A program made the translations under genes and the position numbers. DNA of 64,000 bases, from the NCBI GenBank assembly GCA_022749815.1, contig JAKIWV010000001.1:310001-374000 (forward strand), read 5' to 3'. The notes beneath the pieces were generated by a model. It made no database searches, was not told the origin of the DNA, and saw nothing but the letters and a program-made list of their open reading frames with translations. Source of the DNA: Thermoplasmata archaeon (GTDB lineage: Archaea; Thermoplasmatota; Thermoplasmata; Lutacidiplasmatales; UBA184). Of the stretch, positions 45,095 to 54,728 are shown piece by piece (within the stretch, counting starts at the first letter, position 1; each line of letters starts with the position of its first letter).

Positions 45095-46702
45095 ATGGTA
45101 CCCGATTCCTCCCCGAAGGGGAGCGCATCGGTGCCGACGGAGCCCGAAGGTCTCGTCCGTATCCGGCGGGCTCTGTTCAGTGTCTCGGATCCCCGCGGGC
45201 TCGCGCCGTTCGCCCGAGGGCTGGGCGCCCTCGGGATCGAACTCGTCGCGACGGAAGGGACGCGCCGACGCTTGACGGCGGAGCGGATCGCCACCCGATC
45301 GGCCGAGGAGCTCACCGGGATCGGCGCCTGGTTCGGCGGCCGGCTCAAGACCCTCCATCCCGGGATCCTCGGGGGGATCCTGGCCGCCCGCACCCCGGAG
45401 GGGGACCGGGAACTCGCCGAACGGAATCTCCTACCCATCGACCTCGTCGCGGTGAATTTTTACCCGTTTGAGACGCACGTCGGGACCAACCCGGCAGCAC
45501 CGGACCTCGCCGAGCACATCGACATCGGGGGGGTGACGCTCGCGAGGGCGGCGGCGAAAAACTTCGATGCCGTGGTCGTCGCGAGCGACCCCGAAGATTA
45601 CCCCTCGCTCCGGGACGAGCTCGAACGACGTGGGGGGTCGGTCACCCGGGCCACGCGGCGAAAGCTGGCCGCCCGCGCCTTTGCCCGAACGGAGAGATAC
45701 GACCGGATCATCGGGACGGCCCTTGCCGCCCCCCCGCCCCGCGACGCCACGACGTTCCCGCCCACGCTGGAGTGGGTCCGGTCCGACCTGACCCTGCGCT
45801 ACGGGGAGAACCCGCACCAGCGGGCCGCCGCCTACGTGCCGCTCTCCACGACAACGGGTCCCCTCGCTCCGGAGCCCCTCGAACTGCTCCAGGGGAGCGG
45901 ACTTTCCTACACCAACCTGCTGGACCTCGATACCGCGCTCGCAGCGGTCGCAGAATTCGCAGAACCGGCCGCGGCGGTAGTGAAGCACGCGACCCCTTCG
46001 GGCGTCGCCTATGCTGCGACGCTCCGCGAGGCGATCACGCACGCCGTCGCCACCGATGTCGTGGCACGCTACGGATGCGCGCTCGCCGTGAACCGGCCGC
46101 TCGACGCAGCGGATTTCGAGCCTCTCCACGGCATTTTCGTCGACCTGCTGTCGGCGCCCGAGGTCACCGACGCCGCTCGGACGGCCGCCGGGCGCCGCAC
46201 CAAGCTCAAACTCGTACGTACGCCCGTGCCGAATCTGGACCGGCCGGCCTGGGAGGTCAAGAGCGCCGTCGGGAGGCTCCTCCTTCAGGAAAGCGACCGG
46301 CGTCGCCTAGTGCCCGAAGAACTGCGGTGCGTGACCTCCCACACCGCCACTCCTCAGGAGTTGGACTCGCTCTCGTTCGCTTGGCGCGTCGTGCGTCACG
46401 CGAAGTCGAACGCGATTGTGCTGGCGCACGGACGACAGACCGTCGGCATCGGCAGCGGCCAGCCGACGCGCGTGAAAGCGGTGGAGCTCGCCGTCGAGGT
46501 GGCCGGCCCCCGGGCCACTGGCTCGGTCCTCGCGTCCGACGCGTTCTTTCCGTTCGCCGATGGGGTCGACGTCGCCGGACGCGCCGGCGTCCGGGCGATC
46601 CTCCAGCCCGGGGGAAGCCTGCGCGATCCCGAGGTGATCGCGGCGGCGGAACGGGCCGGCATGGCGATGTACTTTACCGGATGGAGAGTCTTCCGACACT
46701 AG
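45095..46702 (+). CDS. purH: Bifunctional AICAR transformylase/IMP cyclohydrolase
   Basis: 535 aa; RALFSVSDPRGLAPFARGL, LKTLHPGILGGIL, YGENPHQRAA, KHATPSGVA, SNAIVLAHGRQTVGIGSGQ, ASDAFFPFADGVD. Confidence 0.93.
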   Translation: MVPDSSPKGSASVPTEPEGLVRIRRALFSVSDPRGLAPFARGLGALGIELVATEGTRRRLTAERIATRSAEELTGIGAWFGGRLKTLHPGILGGILAARTPEGDRELAERNLLPIDLVAVNFYPFETHVGTNPAAPDLAEHIDIGGVTLARAAAKNFDAVVVASDPEDYPSLRDELERRGGSVTRATRRKLAARAFARTERYDRIIGTALAAPPPRDATTFPPTLEWVRSDLTLRYGENPHQRAAAYVPLSTTTGPLAPEPLELLQGSGLSYTNLLDLDTALAAVAEFAEPAAAVVKHATPSGVAYAATLREAITHAVATDVVARYGCALAVNRPLDAADFEPLHGIFVDLLSAPEVTDAARTAAGRRTKLKLVRTPVPNLDRPAWEVKSAVGRLLLQESDRRRLVPEELRCVTSHTATPQELDSLSFAWRVVRHAKSNAIVLAHGRQTVGIGSGQPTRVKAVELAVEVAGPRATGSVLASDAFFPFADGVDVAGRAGVRAILQPGGSLRDPEVIAAAERAGMAMYFTGWRVFRH

Positions 46703-47577
46703 GCCGATGGGCCGGCCGTCGGGGGTGGGAGCCGCCACCGTCGTTGGAGGATCGGGTCGAGCGCGTTGAGTGCCCCCCGGCTCGCGGCCCAGGTCCACGG
46801 CACGTGGACCACCGGGCGGGGATGGTACAGCAGCCGAACGACGGCGCATGCGACGACCTCGGGTTCCAACGCCGACCGCGGATGTTCCCGCGCCCTCCGC
46901 TCGAGCGGCGCCTCGACATCGGTCGGCCGGCGGCCCAGCTCGGTCCGAACGTACACCGGCTCGACGACCGACACGCGGACGCCTCGGCGGACGAGTTCCA
47001 GGTCCAGGGCCCGTCCAAACCCTCGGAGCGCGGCCTTCGTCGCCGAGTAGACCGCGAGCCGAGGGAGCGGTCGGTCCGCCGTGGCGCTTCCCGTGAAGAT
47101 CACATGACCCCGGCCCGCCCGGAGAAGCGTGGGGAGGAACGCGTAGGTGAGCCGCAGGGGGGCGACGAGGTTGGTGACCAGCTCCTGTTCCCACTCGCCC
47201 GGGGGCCGCCGGTCGAATCGTTGGGCCGTGGCGATGCCCGCGTTGTTGACCAGAAGGTAGGGGGCCTCGAGGCGTTCCCGCGCTACCTGAACCACGCGCT
47301 CGGCGGCTTCCGGGGCCGTCAGATCCTGGGCGAGCGCCGCGGCGGTTCCCCCGGCCGAAGCGATCTCGGACTGCACCGTCGAGAGTCGGTCGGCATTCCG
47401 TGCGACGAGCAGGAGATGGACGCCCTCCCGGGCCAGCGCCCGCGCGATCGCGGCGCCGATGCCTCGCGACGCGCCGGTCACGATGGCACCGGCGCCGGCG
47501 AAGGGGCGGCCCGGACCCGGCCCGGGCAGCGAGCTCACCGCGTCACTCGAAAGAAAAGTGCTTCTGCAGGATCGCAC
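46699..47577 (-). CDS. Short-chain dehydrogenase/reductase
   Basis: AIVTGASRGIGAAIARALAREG; NNAGIATA; YSATKAALRGF. Confidence 0.88.
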   Translation of the reverse strand: MRSCRSTFLSSDAVSSLPGPGPGRPFAGAGAIVTGASRGIGAAIARALAREGVHLLLVARNADRLSTVQSEIASAGGTAAALAQDLTAPEAAERVVQVARERLEAPYLLVNNAGIATAQRFDRRPPGEWEQELVTNLVAPLRLTYAFLPTLLRAGRGHVIFTGSATADRPLPRLAVYSATKAALRGFGRALDLELVRRGVRVSVVEPVYVRTELGRRPTDVEAPLERRAREHPRSALEPEVVACAVVRLLYHPRPVVHVPWTWAASRGALNALDPILQRRWRLPPPTAGPSA

Positions 47578-47875
47578 GAAGCTCGCGCGGTCCCACGATT
47601 CCGACCTCGCGTCCTTTCTCGCGTCCCTCGTCGAGGAACAGGTAGGTCGGGATCGTGTGGATCCCGAAGGAGTTCGCCACGGTGGCGGAGTCGTTCACGT
47701 TGACCTTCGTGAACTTGACACGGCCGGTCAGCGACTCGGAGAGACTCTCGAGGGAGAGCTCGGCGGCCCGGGACGGGACGCTCCAGTCGGCGAAGAAGTC
47801 GACGACGACCGGCAACGGCGACCGGATGACCTCGTCCTCGAAGGTCTCGTCGGTCACGAGCACGAGTTCGGTCAT
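47543..47875 (-). CDS. Thioredoxin-fold protein lacking CxxC
   Basis: 110 aa; VVVDFFADWSVPSRAAEL at the WCGPC position; HTIPTYLFLDEGRE cis-Pro region. Confidence 0.85.
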   Translation of the reverse strand: MTELVLVTDETFEDEVIRSPLPVVVDFFADWSVPSRAAELSLESLSESLTGRVKFTKVNVNDSATVANSFGIHTIPTYLFLDEGREKGREVGIVGPRELRAILQKHFSFE

Positions 47876-47947
47876 CGAGACGGATCCGTGGAGGAACGGC
47901 TAGGGATTCGATTTCTACCCCGATTATAGCCTTGTGGTTCTTGCGGC

Positions 47948-49114
47948 ATGACGGTGAAATTCCGTCCGCGTCCCGCCCGCCCGACCGCGACGGCGCGTCC
48001 CGACCCGCGCGTGAAGGCTCTCATGACCTGGTTTTCCCGTCACCGCCGGCCGTTGCCGTGGCGACGCCACCCGACGCCGTACCGGATCTGGGTCGCAGAG
48101 GTTCTCCTGCAGCAAACGCGGGTGGCGCAAGCCGCGCCGTACTTTGAGCGGTTCGTCCGGCGCTTTCCCAATGTATCGGCCCTGGCCCGTGCGTCGGAGG
48201 AACAGGTCCTAAAGGCGTGGGAAGGTGCGGGATACTACGCCCGCGCCCGGCACCTGCACCAGGCGGCCCGACAGATTCAGCGGGAACGAGCCGGGGAACT
48301 CCCTCACCAATCCGGGGAGCTCCGTCAGCTTCCGGGAGTCGGCCCGTACATCGCAGCGGCCGTGGCGAGTCTTGCCTTTCACGAGCCCATCGTCGCGCTG
48401 GACGCCAACGGTTTCCGTGTGCTGGCTCGATGGACCCTCGAACGACGGGACCTACATCGCGCCGCGGCGCAAAATCGGCTGCGTCGTTGGGCGATGGACC
48501 GGCTGCCCGCCCGACGATCCGCCGAGTTCAATGAAGGGCTCATGGAACTGGGCGAGACGATCTGTCTCCCGCTCCGCCCCGAGTGCACGCGGTGCCCCGT
48601 CGCAGGCCAGTGTCGTGCCCGCCAGGAACTGCCGGACCCGGGCGCCCTCCCGACTCGGAGACCCCCGCGCGCCAAGCCCCAGGTCGTGGCGGCGGTCGTA
48701 GCGGTGAACCGAGGGGGGCGCTGGCTCGTCCTTCGGCGGCCCTCGACGGGACTACTGGGCGGGCTGTGGGAATTCCCCGGCGGCAAGGTCGCGCCGCGCG
48801 AGCGGCCGGTCGCCGCGGCGGCGCGGGAGCTTCGGGAGGAGACCGGGCTCACGACAGGTATGCTCGAGGAGCTCGGGGTCGTCCGTCACGAGTACAGTCA
48901 CTTTCGCGTGGCCCTGCACCTGTTCCGGACCCGGTCGGCCCGGGGGAGAGTTCGCGTCCGAGGCAGACGACATCGCTGGGTCGGGTTCGCCGAGCTCCGG
49001 CGGTTGCCACTCCCTCGAGCCACGCTCAAGATGCTGCCCCCCCTGGAACGAGCGGGGAAGCGGGATAGAGCTTCCCGGGATTCAGGATCCCGTCGGGGTC
49101 GCACCGGCGCTTGA
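47948..49114 (+). CDS. mutY: A/G-specific adenine DNA glycosylase with C-terminal NUDIX-like domain
   Basis: LPWRRHPTPYRIWVAEVLLQQTRV, LPGVGPYIAAAVASLAF, CLPLRPECTRCPVAGQC, LWEFPGGKV...ELREETGL. Confidence 0.92.
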   Translation: MTVKFRPRPARPTATARPDPRVKALMTWFSRHRRPLPWRRHPTPYRIWVAEVLLQQTRVAQAAPYFERFVRRFPNVSALARASEEQVLKAWEGAGYYARARHLHQAARQIQRERAGELPHQSGELRQLPGVGPYIAAAVASLAFHEPIVALDANGFRVLARWTLERRDLHRAAAQNRLRRWAMDRLPARRSAEFNEGLMELGETICLPLRPECTRCPVAGQCRARQELPDPGALPTRRPPRAKPQVVAAVVAVNRGGRWLVLRRPSTGLLGGLWEFPGGKVAPRERPVAAAARELREETGLTTGMLEELGVVRHEYSHFRVALHLFRTRSARGRVRVRGRRHRWVGFAELRRLPLPRATLKMLPPLERAGKRDRASRDSGSRRGRTGA

Positions 49115-50414
49115 TCGCCTCGAGGACCGAGACCCCCACTTCGCCGTGCTCGAGGGCGAGATACGGAGCCTTCAGGAGCCCCACTCCATGCTCCGCGCTC
49201 AACGTTCCCCCCAGCCGCTTCGCCAGCAGCACGAGGTCCCGACGGACGATGCGCGCCCGGTCCGACATCGGGTCCACGACGAAGGCCGGATGCAGGTTGC
49301 CGTCCCCGAGATGCCCGAACAAGCGCACCAGTACGTCGTGCCGTTTGGCGAGGGCCCGGGTCCCCTCGAACAGCTCATCCAACCGGGACCAAGGGACCGC
49401 CACATCCTCGTGGATGCGGACCCCTTCCTGTTCCAGCGCCTCTCCGCTCTGCCCACGCAGCGTCCAGAGCTGATCGGCGTCGGCATAGACCACCGGCTCC
49501 CCAGTGAATCCGGTCTCCGAAAACCGTCGCGCCACCCGCTCGAGGTCGGTCTCCTCGTCCGCCGCGGTGCTTTCCAGTTCCGTCAGCAGGAGAGCGCTGT
49601 CCTCCGGCAGGCGTCCCGACGCGAACCGGTTGAGCGCCGCCGCCGTCGCGCGGTCCAGGTACTCCACCGCCGAGAAGGCCGGCGCGGGGGAAGCCAGCAA
49701 CCGCGGCAGCGTGCGGCGGAACGAGAGATCGTCAGGGACCGGGAGGACGAGCCCGACCCGACGTTCCGGCACGGGGGCTAGCGCCAGACAGACTTCGGTG
49801 AACATCCCCAGGGTGCCTTCGCTGCCCACCAGGAACCCGAGCAGGTCCGGCCCCGTCGATGCTTTCCGGGTCCGGTGGCCCACCCGCAGAAGTTCCCCGG
49901 TCCCGAGGACGGCCTCGAGGCCGCGCACCCAGTTCCGGGTCGAGCCGTAGCGGAAGGACCGGGGACCCGCGGCATTCGTGGCGGCGTTGCCCCCGATCGT
50001 CGACATCGTCCAGGATCCGGGATTCGGTGGAAAGAACAGGCCGTGCGACGCCAGGATGCGGTGGAGGTCGCGGTTCACGACGCCGGGGCCAACACGGACG
50101 AGCCGGTCCGCGTCGGAGATCTCCACGATAGCGTTCCAGCCGGCGAAGTCTACCACGACGCCCCCGGGCGGGGGGACCGACTCTCCGTCGAGCGAGCTAC
50201 CTCCGCCCCGGGCGACGAGCGGTATCTTCCACCGGCGCGCCCAGGCCACGAGCCGTTGGAGCGCTTCCCGGTCGCGGGGCGCGACGGCGGCGACCGGCAA
50301 CTGGACCATGTGCGACGCATCGGAGGCGAACCGGGTCAGCGCGTCGGGGTCCTCGGTAACGGTCCCTGCGACCTCGGTCCGAAGGGCCTCGGAAGCGTCC
50401 CGGGGGAGAGGCAC
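49026..50414 (-). CDS. FAD-binding glycolate/D-lactate oxidase-family protein (GlcD-like)
   Basis: VARGGGSSLDGESVPPPGGVVVDFAGWN; FFPPNPGSWTMSTIGGNAATNAAGPRSFRYG; HLGDGNLHP. Confidence 0.9.
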   Translation of the reverse strand: MPLPRDASEALRTEVAGTVTEDPDALTRFASDASHMVQLPVAAVAPRDREALQRLVAWARRWKIPLVARGGGSSLDGESVPPPGGVVVDFAGWNAIVEISDADRLVRVGPGVVNRDLHRILASHGLFFPPNPGSWTMSTIGGNAATNAAGPRSFRYGSTRNWVRGLEAVLGTGELLRVGHRTRKASTGPDLLGFLVGSEGTLGMFTEVCLALAPVPERRVGLVLPVPDDLSFRRTLPRLLASPAPAFSAVEYLDRATAAALNRFASGRLPEDSALLLTELESTAADEETDLERVARRFSETGFTGEPVVYADADQLWTLRGQSGEALEQEGVRIHEDVAVPWSRLDELFEGTRALAKRHDVLVRLFGHLGDGNLHPAFVVDPMSDRARIVRRDLVLLAKRLGGTLSAEHGVGLLKAPYLALEHGEVGVSVLEAIKRRCDPDGILNPGKLYPASPLVPGGAAS

Positions 50415-50472
50415 GGTCGTCGAGAGGGCGTGGGCGACATAGGCCTGACGCCCGTCGAGCGCGGCCGGGAGG

Positions 50473-50892
50473 TCAGCCCTCGCCCGGCGGGTTCTCTGGA
50501 GTCGGTGCGGGAGCCGACTCGGCGGGGGGTGGGGCCGGTTCCGGAGAGCTCACGGCGGTCAGGAGCTCTCGGATCGCGAACGGCCGGCGGACGAGCGCGG
50601 CCACCCCCAGCGCACGTGCCTGGCTGTCGAGGCGGGTGGATCGGCTGGGCGTCAACAGGACGACCCGGAGGGCCGGATTGGCCCGATGAGCCTCGGGAAC
50701 GAATTCGGCCCAGCTTGGCTCGGTCATCTCGGCGTCCACGAGCAGGACCGGGTCGGTCGCTTGGCGGATCATCCCCAGGGTCGTTCGGGCCGAAAGGCTC
50801 GCGGCCGTGATATGGTGCTGGTGCAAGCGAAGCAACCCCCGGAGGATCAGCTGCGCCTCCTCCGTGCCCCCGACGATCACGACGTTGGCCAT
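50473..50892 (-). CDS. Response-regulator receiver-like protein
   Basis: MANVVIVGGTEEAQLILRGLLRLH...VLLVDAEMTEPSW...VALVRRPFAIRELL. Confidence 0.6.
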   Translation of the reverse strand: MANVVIVGGTEEAQLILRGLLRLHQHHITAASLSARTTLGMIRQATDPVLLVDAEMTEPSWAEFVPEAHRANPALRVVLLTPSRSTRLDSQARALGVAALVRRPFAIRELLTAVSSPEPAPPPAESAPAPTPENPPGEG

Positions 50893-51343
50893 CGGCTCAC
50901 CGGCTCGCGTTCGTTGGCATTCTCCGTACGGCATGCGACCCCAGGACCCTCCCGGAGGGTCCGCGCCAGAACCCGGTCCCAGCGGCTGTGGGAATCGGTC
51001 GTCGCCCCGCCCGGCGGGTCGACGTTCCGCAGTCGAATAGAAGCCGGGCTGGGGGTTTGAATGTTTCGTCCGTTCCGCGGGGGCTGGCGCTCACGGGGCT
51101 GTCGGATGCGTTCGACCTCAGAACGGACCTGTCAGGCCCCGGAACCTGTTCTTGGTCATCCTCCGGAGGGCCCGGTAGCTATATAGTCTCTCGTGGCGTA
51201 CGTAGGCCGGCCTCGGGTACCGGCGGGAAGCGGCTCTTGGTGGCACCGTCCAAGAGACCGAGAGCCTTCCCGCCGGCGCCCACTTTTGGCCCGCGGTTTC
51301 TCCTCGAACGATAGTTTTTCTACCCCTGCACGGCCCACCTCGC

Positions 51344-52117
51344 ATGGTGCGGCTTCCCTCCTGGTTCCGGCCGGCGCCGGACGAACGACAGCGTGCGATC
51401 GCGACGCTCAAGTCCCTGGGGACGACGTCGGTTCCCGGCCTCGCCGCGGCGCTCTCGTGGTCCGTCCCCAAGACGGAGAAGGTCCTGTGGGACGTTTCTC
51501 GCCACGGACCTCCGGGACTTCTCTACGACCTGCGCAGCGGGACGATCCGCTGGGGCTCCCCCGTCGCGGCTCCCCCCAAGTCCACTTCCGGTCCGGCGGC
51601 TGCGAGCTCGGCTCCGAGCTGGGCCGTCTCTGCCGCTCGCAGCTCGGCCCGGCCCTCCCCGAACCCGCCGGCCGCCGGCTCCGCCTCCGTTTCGCGCGTC
51701 GGTTCCTACCGGCCGACAGTCGTTCCGCCCGCCCCGTCCCCCCCCGCCCGGATTGCGCCGGGCGACCATCTCCTTCGAGAATGCGCCCGATGTCACACCC
51801 CCCTCGTACCGGCCGGCGGCGCCGACGAGTTCGCGTGCCCGATGTGCGGCCGGCGGGTCACGAGCGCTGGGACGCTGGTCTCTCCCTCCCCTTCCCGAGC
51901 GACTGCTCCGGCCGGACCGGACCCCCGGGTCCAGCAACTGATCGCTGCGTGGGCCACCGGGCAGCCGGCCCCGTGTCCTCAATGCCGTCAACCGCTGCGT
52001 CACACGACTAACGGCGAGTTCCGGTGCGGTTCCTGCGGCGCCCGCATCGCGTACGACCCTCCGGCGGCGAGCCCGGCCCCGGTCTCCGGCGTGCCGGTCG
52101 TCGGGCCGAGCCACTAG
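51344..52117 (+). CDS. wHTH plus double zinc-ribbon protein with Pro/Ala/Ser-rich linker
   Basis: CARCHTPLVP...CPMCGRRV and CPQCRQPL...CGSCGARI. Confidence 0.65.
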   Translation: MVRLPSWFRPAPDERQRAIATLKSLGTTSVPGLAAALSWSVPKTEKVLWDVSRHGPPGLLYDLRSGTIRWGSPVAAPPKSTSGPAAASSAPSWAVSAARSSARPSPNPPAAGSASVSRVGSYRPTVVPPAPSPPARIAPGDHLLRECARCHTPLVPAGGADEFACPMCGRRVTSAGTLVSPSPSRATAPAGPDPRVQQLIAAWATGQPAPCPQCRQPLRHTTNGEFRCGSCGARIAYDPPAASPAPVSGVPVVGPSH

Positions 52118-53640
52118 AACGGCACGGCGGTCCGCACTTGGCGGACCATCGAACCGTCGGCGATGCCGCCGGCCACTCGCTCGATGTCGGCGGCTGGGGA
52201 ACGGTCCTCGGACCACGCGGCCACTCGTTCCCGGAGGACGCGCAGGGCCGCCTCGCTGCCGACCCCGCCGGAGCGGGGACGACGGTACTCGAGCGCCTGC
52301 CCCGCGACGATCCACTCGACGGCGAGGACTCGTTGGACATTGACGATCAATCGACGCAGCTTGGCACCGGCCCAGGCCCCCATGCTGACGTAATCCTCCT
52401 GGTCGGCGGAGGTGGGCAGGCTGCCCGCGCTCGCCGGATGGACGAGGGTCTGATTCTCGTTGACCAGCGCCGCGGCGAGGTACTGGGGGATCATGAAACC
52501 GGAGGAACGCCCGGGGGTAGGAGCGAGGAAGGCTGGCAGACCGCGATTCAGCGCGGGATTCACGAGGCGGGCTACACGCCGCTCCGCGAACGACCCCAGG
52601 TAGTGGAGCGCGAGGGCCAGCGTATCGAGCGCGAGCGCCAGCGTCTGGCCGTGGAAGTTGCCCCCATTGACGAATTCATCGCCGTCGAACACGACGGGAT
52701 TGTCCGACACCGCGTTCAGCTCGGGCGACACGACGCGTTCCGCGTACCCGAGCCCTTGGCTCGTGGCCGCCAGGACCTGGGGAATGCACCGGAGCGTGTA
52801 CGGATCCTGGCCGTGCCACTCGCCCCCGGCGACGGCGAGTTGGCTCCCGCGGAGGAGGCGTCGCACCGCCTTTGCGACGGCCCGTTGCTCGGGCAGGTTC
52901 CGGAGCGCCCCCAATCGGTCGTCCAAGCTAGAGGGATCGCCCCGGAGGGCGTCGAACGATAGCGCCGCCGCCACTTCCGACGCGGCGAGGAGCTCCCGGC
53001 CGTCGGCCACGGAAAGGGCGAGATAGCTCGTCATGAGCGAGGTTCCGTTGATCAGCGCCACGCCTTCCTTCTCGACCAGTTCCAGCGGCGCCAGCCCGAG
53101 ACCCCGGTGCACCTCGGCGGCGGAGGTACGACGGCCGTCGACGGTGACGAATTCTCCTTCGGCGAGGAGCGTGAGGGCGAGATGCGCCAACGGCGCGAGA
53201 TCTCCCGAGGCGCCGACGGAGCCCTGCTCGGGCACGAACGGAACGAGGTTCCGGTTCAGGAACTCCAGGAGGCGCTCCACCAGCTCGGGGCGGACCCCCG
53301 AGTGCCCCCGGGCGAGGGCATTCGCCCGCAGGAGCAACATCCCCCGCACGACGTCCGCCGGCAACGCGGAGCCGGTCCCGCTCGCGTGACTGCGCAGTAG
53401 GGAAAGCTGCAGCGCGCGAGCTTCGGCGGCGGGGATCACCTGGTCGGACAGGCTGCCGAACCCGGTGGTGACGCCATACGTGGGGCGGCCGGCGGCGACG
53501 GCGCGCTCGACGATACGGCGGCTTGCCACCACGGCCGGCCGGGCCGTGGGGGCGAGAGAGACCTGACCGCCGGCCCGGCTCACCGCGAGGAACTGGTCGA
53601 GCGTCAGGGACCGGCCGTCGACGGGCAGGGGCTCGGTCAT
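52114..53640 (-). CDS. hutH: Histidine ammonia-lyase family (MIO enzyme)
   Basis: GSVGASGDLAPLAH (ASG MIO), YGVTTGFGSLSDQVI, SDNPVVF, NGGNFHGQ. Confidence 0.92.
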   Translation of the reverse strand: MTEPLPVDGRSLTLDQFLAVSRAGGQVSLAPTARPAVVASRRIVERAVAAGRPTYGVTTGFGSLSDQVIPAAEARALQLSLLRSHASGTGSALPADVVRGMLLLRANALARGHSGVRPELVERLLEFLNRNLVPFVPEQGSVGASGDLAPLAHLALTLLAEGEFVTVDGRRTSAAEVHRGLGLAPLELVEKEGVALINGTSLMTSYLALSVADGRELLAASEVAAALSFDALRGDPSSLDDRLGALRNLPEQRAVAKAVRRLLRGSQLAVAGGEWHGQDPYTLRCIPQVLAATSQGLGYAERVVSPELNAVSDNPVVFDGDEFVNGGNFHGQTLALALDTLALALHYLGSFAERRVARLVNPALNRGLPAFLAPTPGRSSGFMIPQYLAAALVNENQTLVHPASAGSLPTSADQEDYVSMGAWAGAKLRRLIVNVQRVLAVEWIVAGQALEYRRPRSGGVGSEAALRVLRERVAAWSEDRSPAADIERVAGGIADGSMVRQVRTAVPF

Positions 53641-53727
53641 CGCCGACCCGGGGTGGAGAGTGCCAGCGGAAAAAGGAAACCCCCCGGGGGTCCGCGACTC
53701 CCGGGGGGACGGGTTCGGAAGACCGCC

Positions 53728-54258
53728 TCAGGCGGCCGGGTAGACGATCTCGCCGCCGGATTTCTGCATCGACGGCTGCCGCTTGGTCTGCGCGCCCTTG
53801 GTTTTCCAGAACAGCTCCGCGAACTCCTGTACCGCCTTGACGAGCTCCTGTGCGTCCGCGAGGGCGGTTCCCTGGCGGGTCTTCGAGGCCTGCTTCATGA
53901 TCTTCCAGACCGTCTCGTGGGCTTGCGGGTACTGCTTGGCGTGGTCGGGCGTGAAGTAGTCGCCCCAGATGACCCGTACTTCCTGCTTCACGCGTTCGGA
54001 ATGTTGCTCTTTGACAGCGGTATAGCGCGAGAGCTTGGAGACGTAGGCCGCCCGATCTTCGGGCTTGGCATCCATCGCCGGCGCCGTGAGTTCCGCGATG
54101 AGCTGGTCCATGCGGAGCACCGTGAGGGCGGCGATCTGCGCCTCGTGCGGGTCATAAATACCGCACGGAATGTCGCAATGGGCGTAGACCGGCGTCGGGG
54201 GCGAGAGGCGGTCCCGGACGGCGCTGAGCCATTCCCGAACTCGTCCTGAGGTCGACAT
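53728..54258 (-). CDS. sodN: Nickel-type superoxide dismutase precursor
   Basis: ATG 54258; HCDIPCGIYDPHEAQIAA Ni-hook preceded by a 26-aa leader; WGDYFTPDH. Confidence 0.92.
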   Translation of the reverse strand: MSTSGRVREWLSAVRDRLSPPTPVYAHCDIPCGIYDPHEAQIAALTVLRMDQLIAELTAPAMDAKPEDRAAYVSKLSRYTAVKEQHSERVKQEVRVIWGDYFTPDHAKQYPQAHETVWKIMKQASKTRQGTALADAQELVKAVQEFAELFWKTKGAQTKRQPSMQKSGGEIVYPAA

Positions 54259-54342
54259 GTGCGGCGGAACGTCGGGAGAGCCATAAAGGTGCCGGACCGA
54301 AAACCTTCCTCCGTCCCCGCGCCTCTTCGATGGAAGGGGCGC

Positions 54343-54708
54343 ATGCGGGTCATCGTCCACGACCGGTCGATGGAACCGTTCCTCGCCCCCGGGGACCGCC
54401 TCTACGTGGACCCCCACGCCTTGGAGAGCCAGCCGCCGGCCCGGGGCGACGTGGTAGTATTCCGGGACCCGGAGGGTTCCGGCCGCCTCCTGATCAAGCG
54501 GGTGACCGGACTGCCCGGGGACCGACCACCGGGGACTCGGACCTCCGTTCCGGCGAAGCACCTCTTCGTGCTCGGCGACCGGCTCGCCGACAGCCACGAC
54601 AGTCGGATGTTCGGCCCCGTGCCGTTCTCCTTGGTCGTCGGTCGGGCCCGTTTCCGCTACGCCCCGGCCGGGCGTCGAGGGCCGCTCGACGAGCGCACCT
54701 TTAAGTGA
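54343..54708 (+). CDS. Signal-peptidase-like maturation protease for Ni-SOD (SodX-like)
   Basis: VIVHDRSMEPFLAPGDRLYVDP...GDVVVFRDP...LLIKRVTGLPGD...LFVLGDRLADSHDSRMFGPVP; divergent from sodN. Confidence 0.85.
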   Translation: MRVIVHDRSMEPFLAPGDRLYVDPHALESQPPARGDVVVFRDPEGSGRLLIKRVTGLPGDRPPGTRTSVPAKHLFVLGDRLADSHDSRMFGPVPFSLVVGRARFRYAPAGRRGPLDERTFK

Positions 54709-54727
54709 TGTGTGAATTCCACACATC
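54707..54727. promoter_or_regulatory. Perfect inverted repeat GATGTGTG-AATTC-CACACATC, candidate operator
   Basis: 8-bp arms next to a CTTTAAG TATA-like box, just upstream of the ABC substrate-binding protein gene; the operon ends with a modE-like gene. Confidence 0.65.
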
Positions 54728-54728
54728 G

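Noticed and set aside
44153-46702. 849-aa ORF
   Set aside because: N-terminal half is out-of-frame translation of the pilin-like gene; true PurH begins at 45095.
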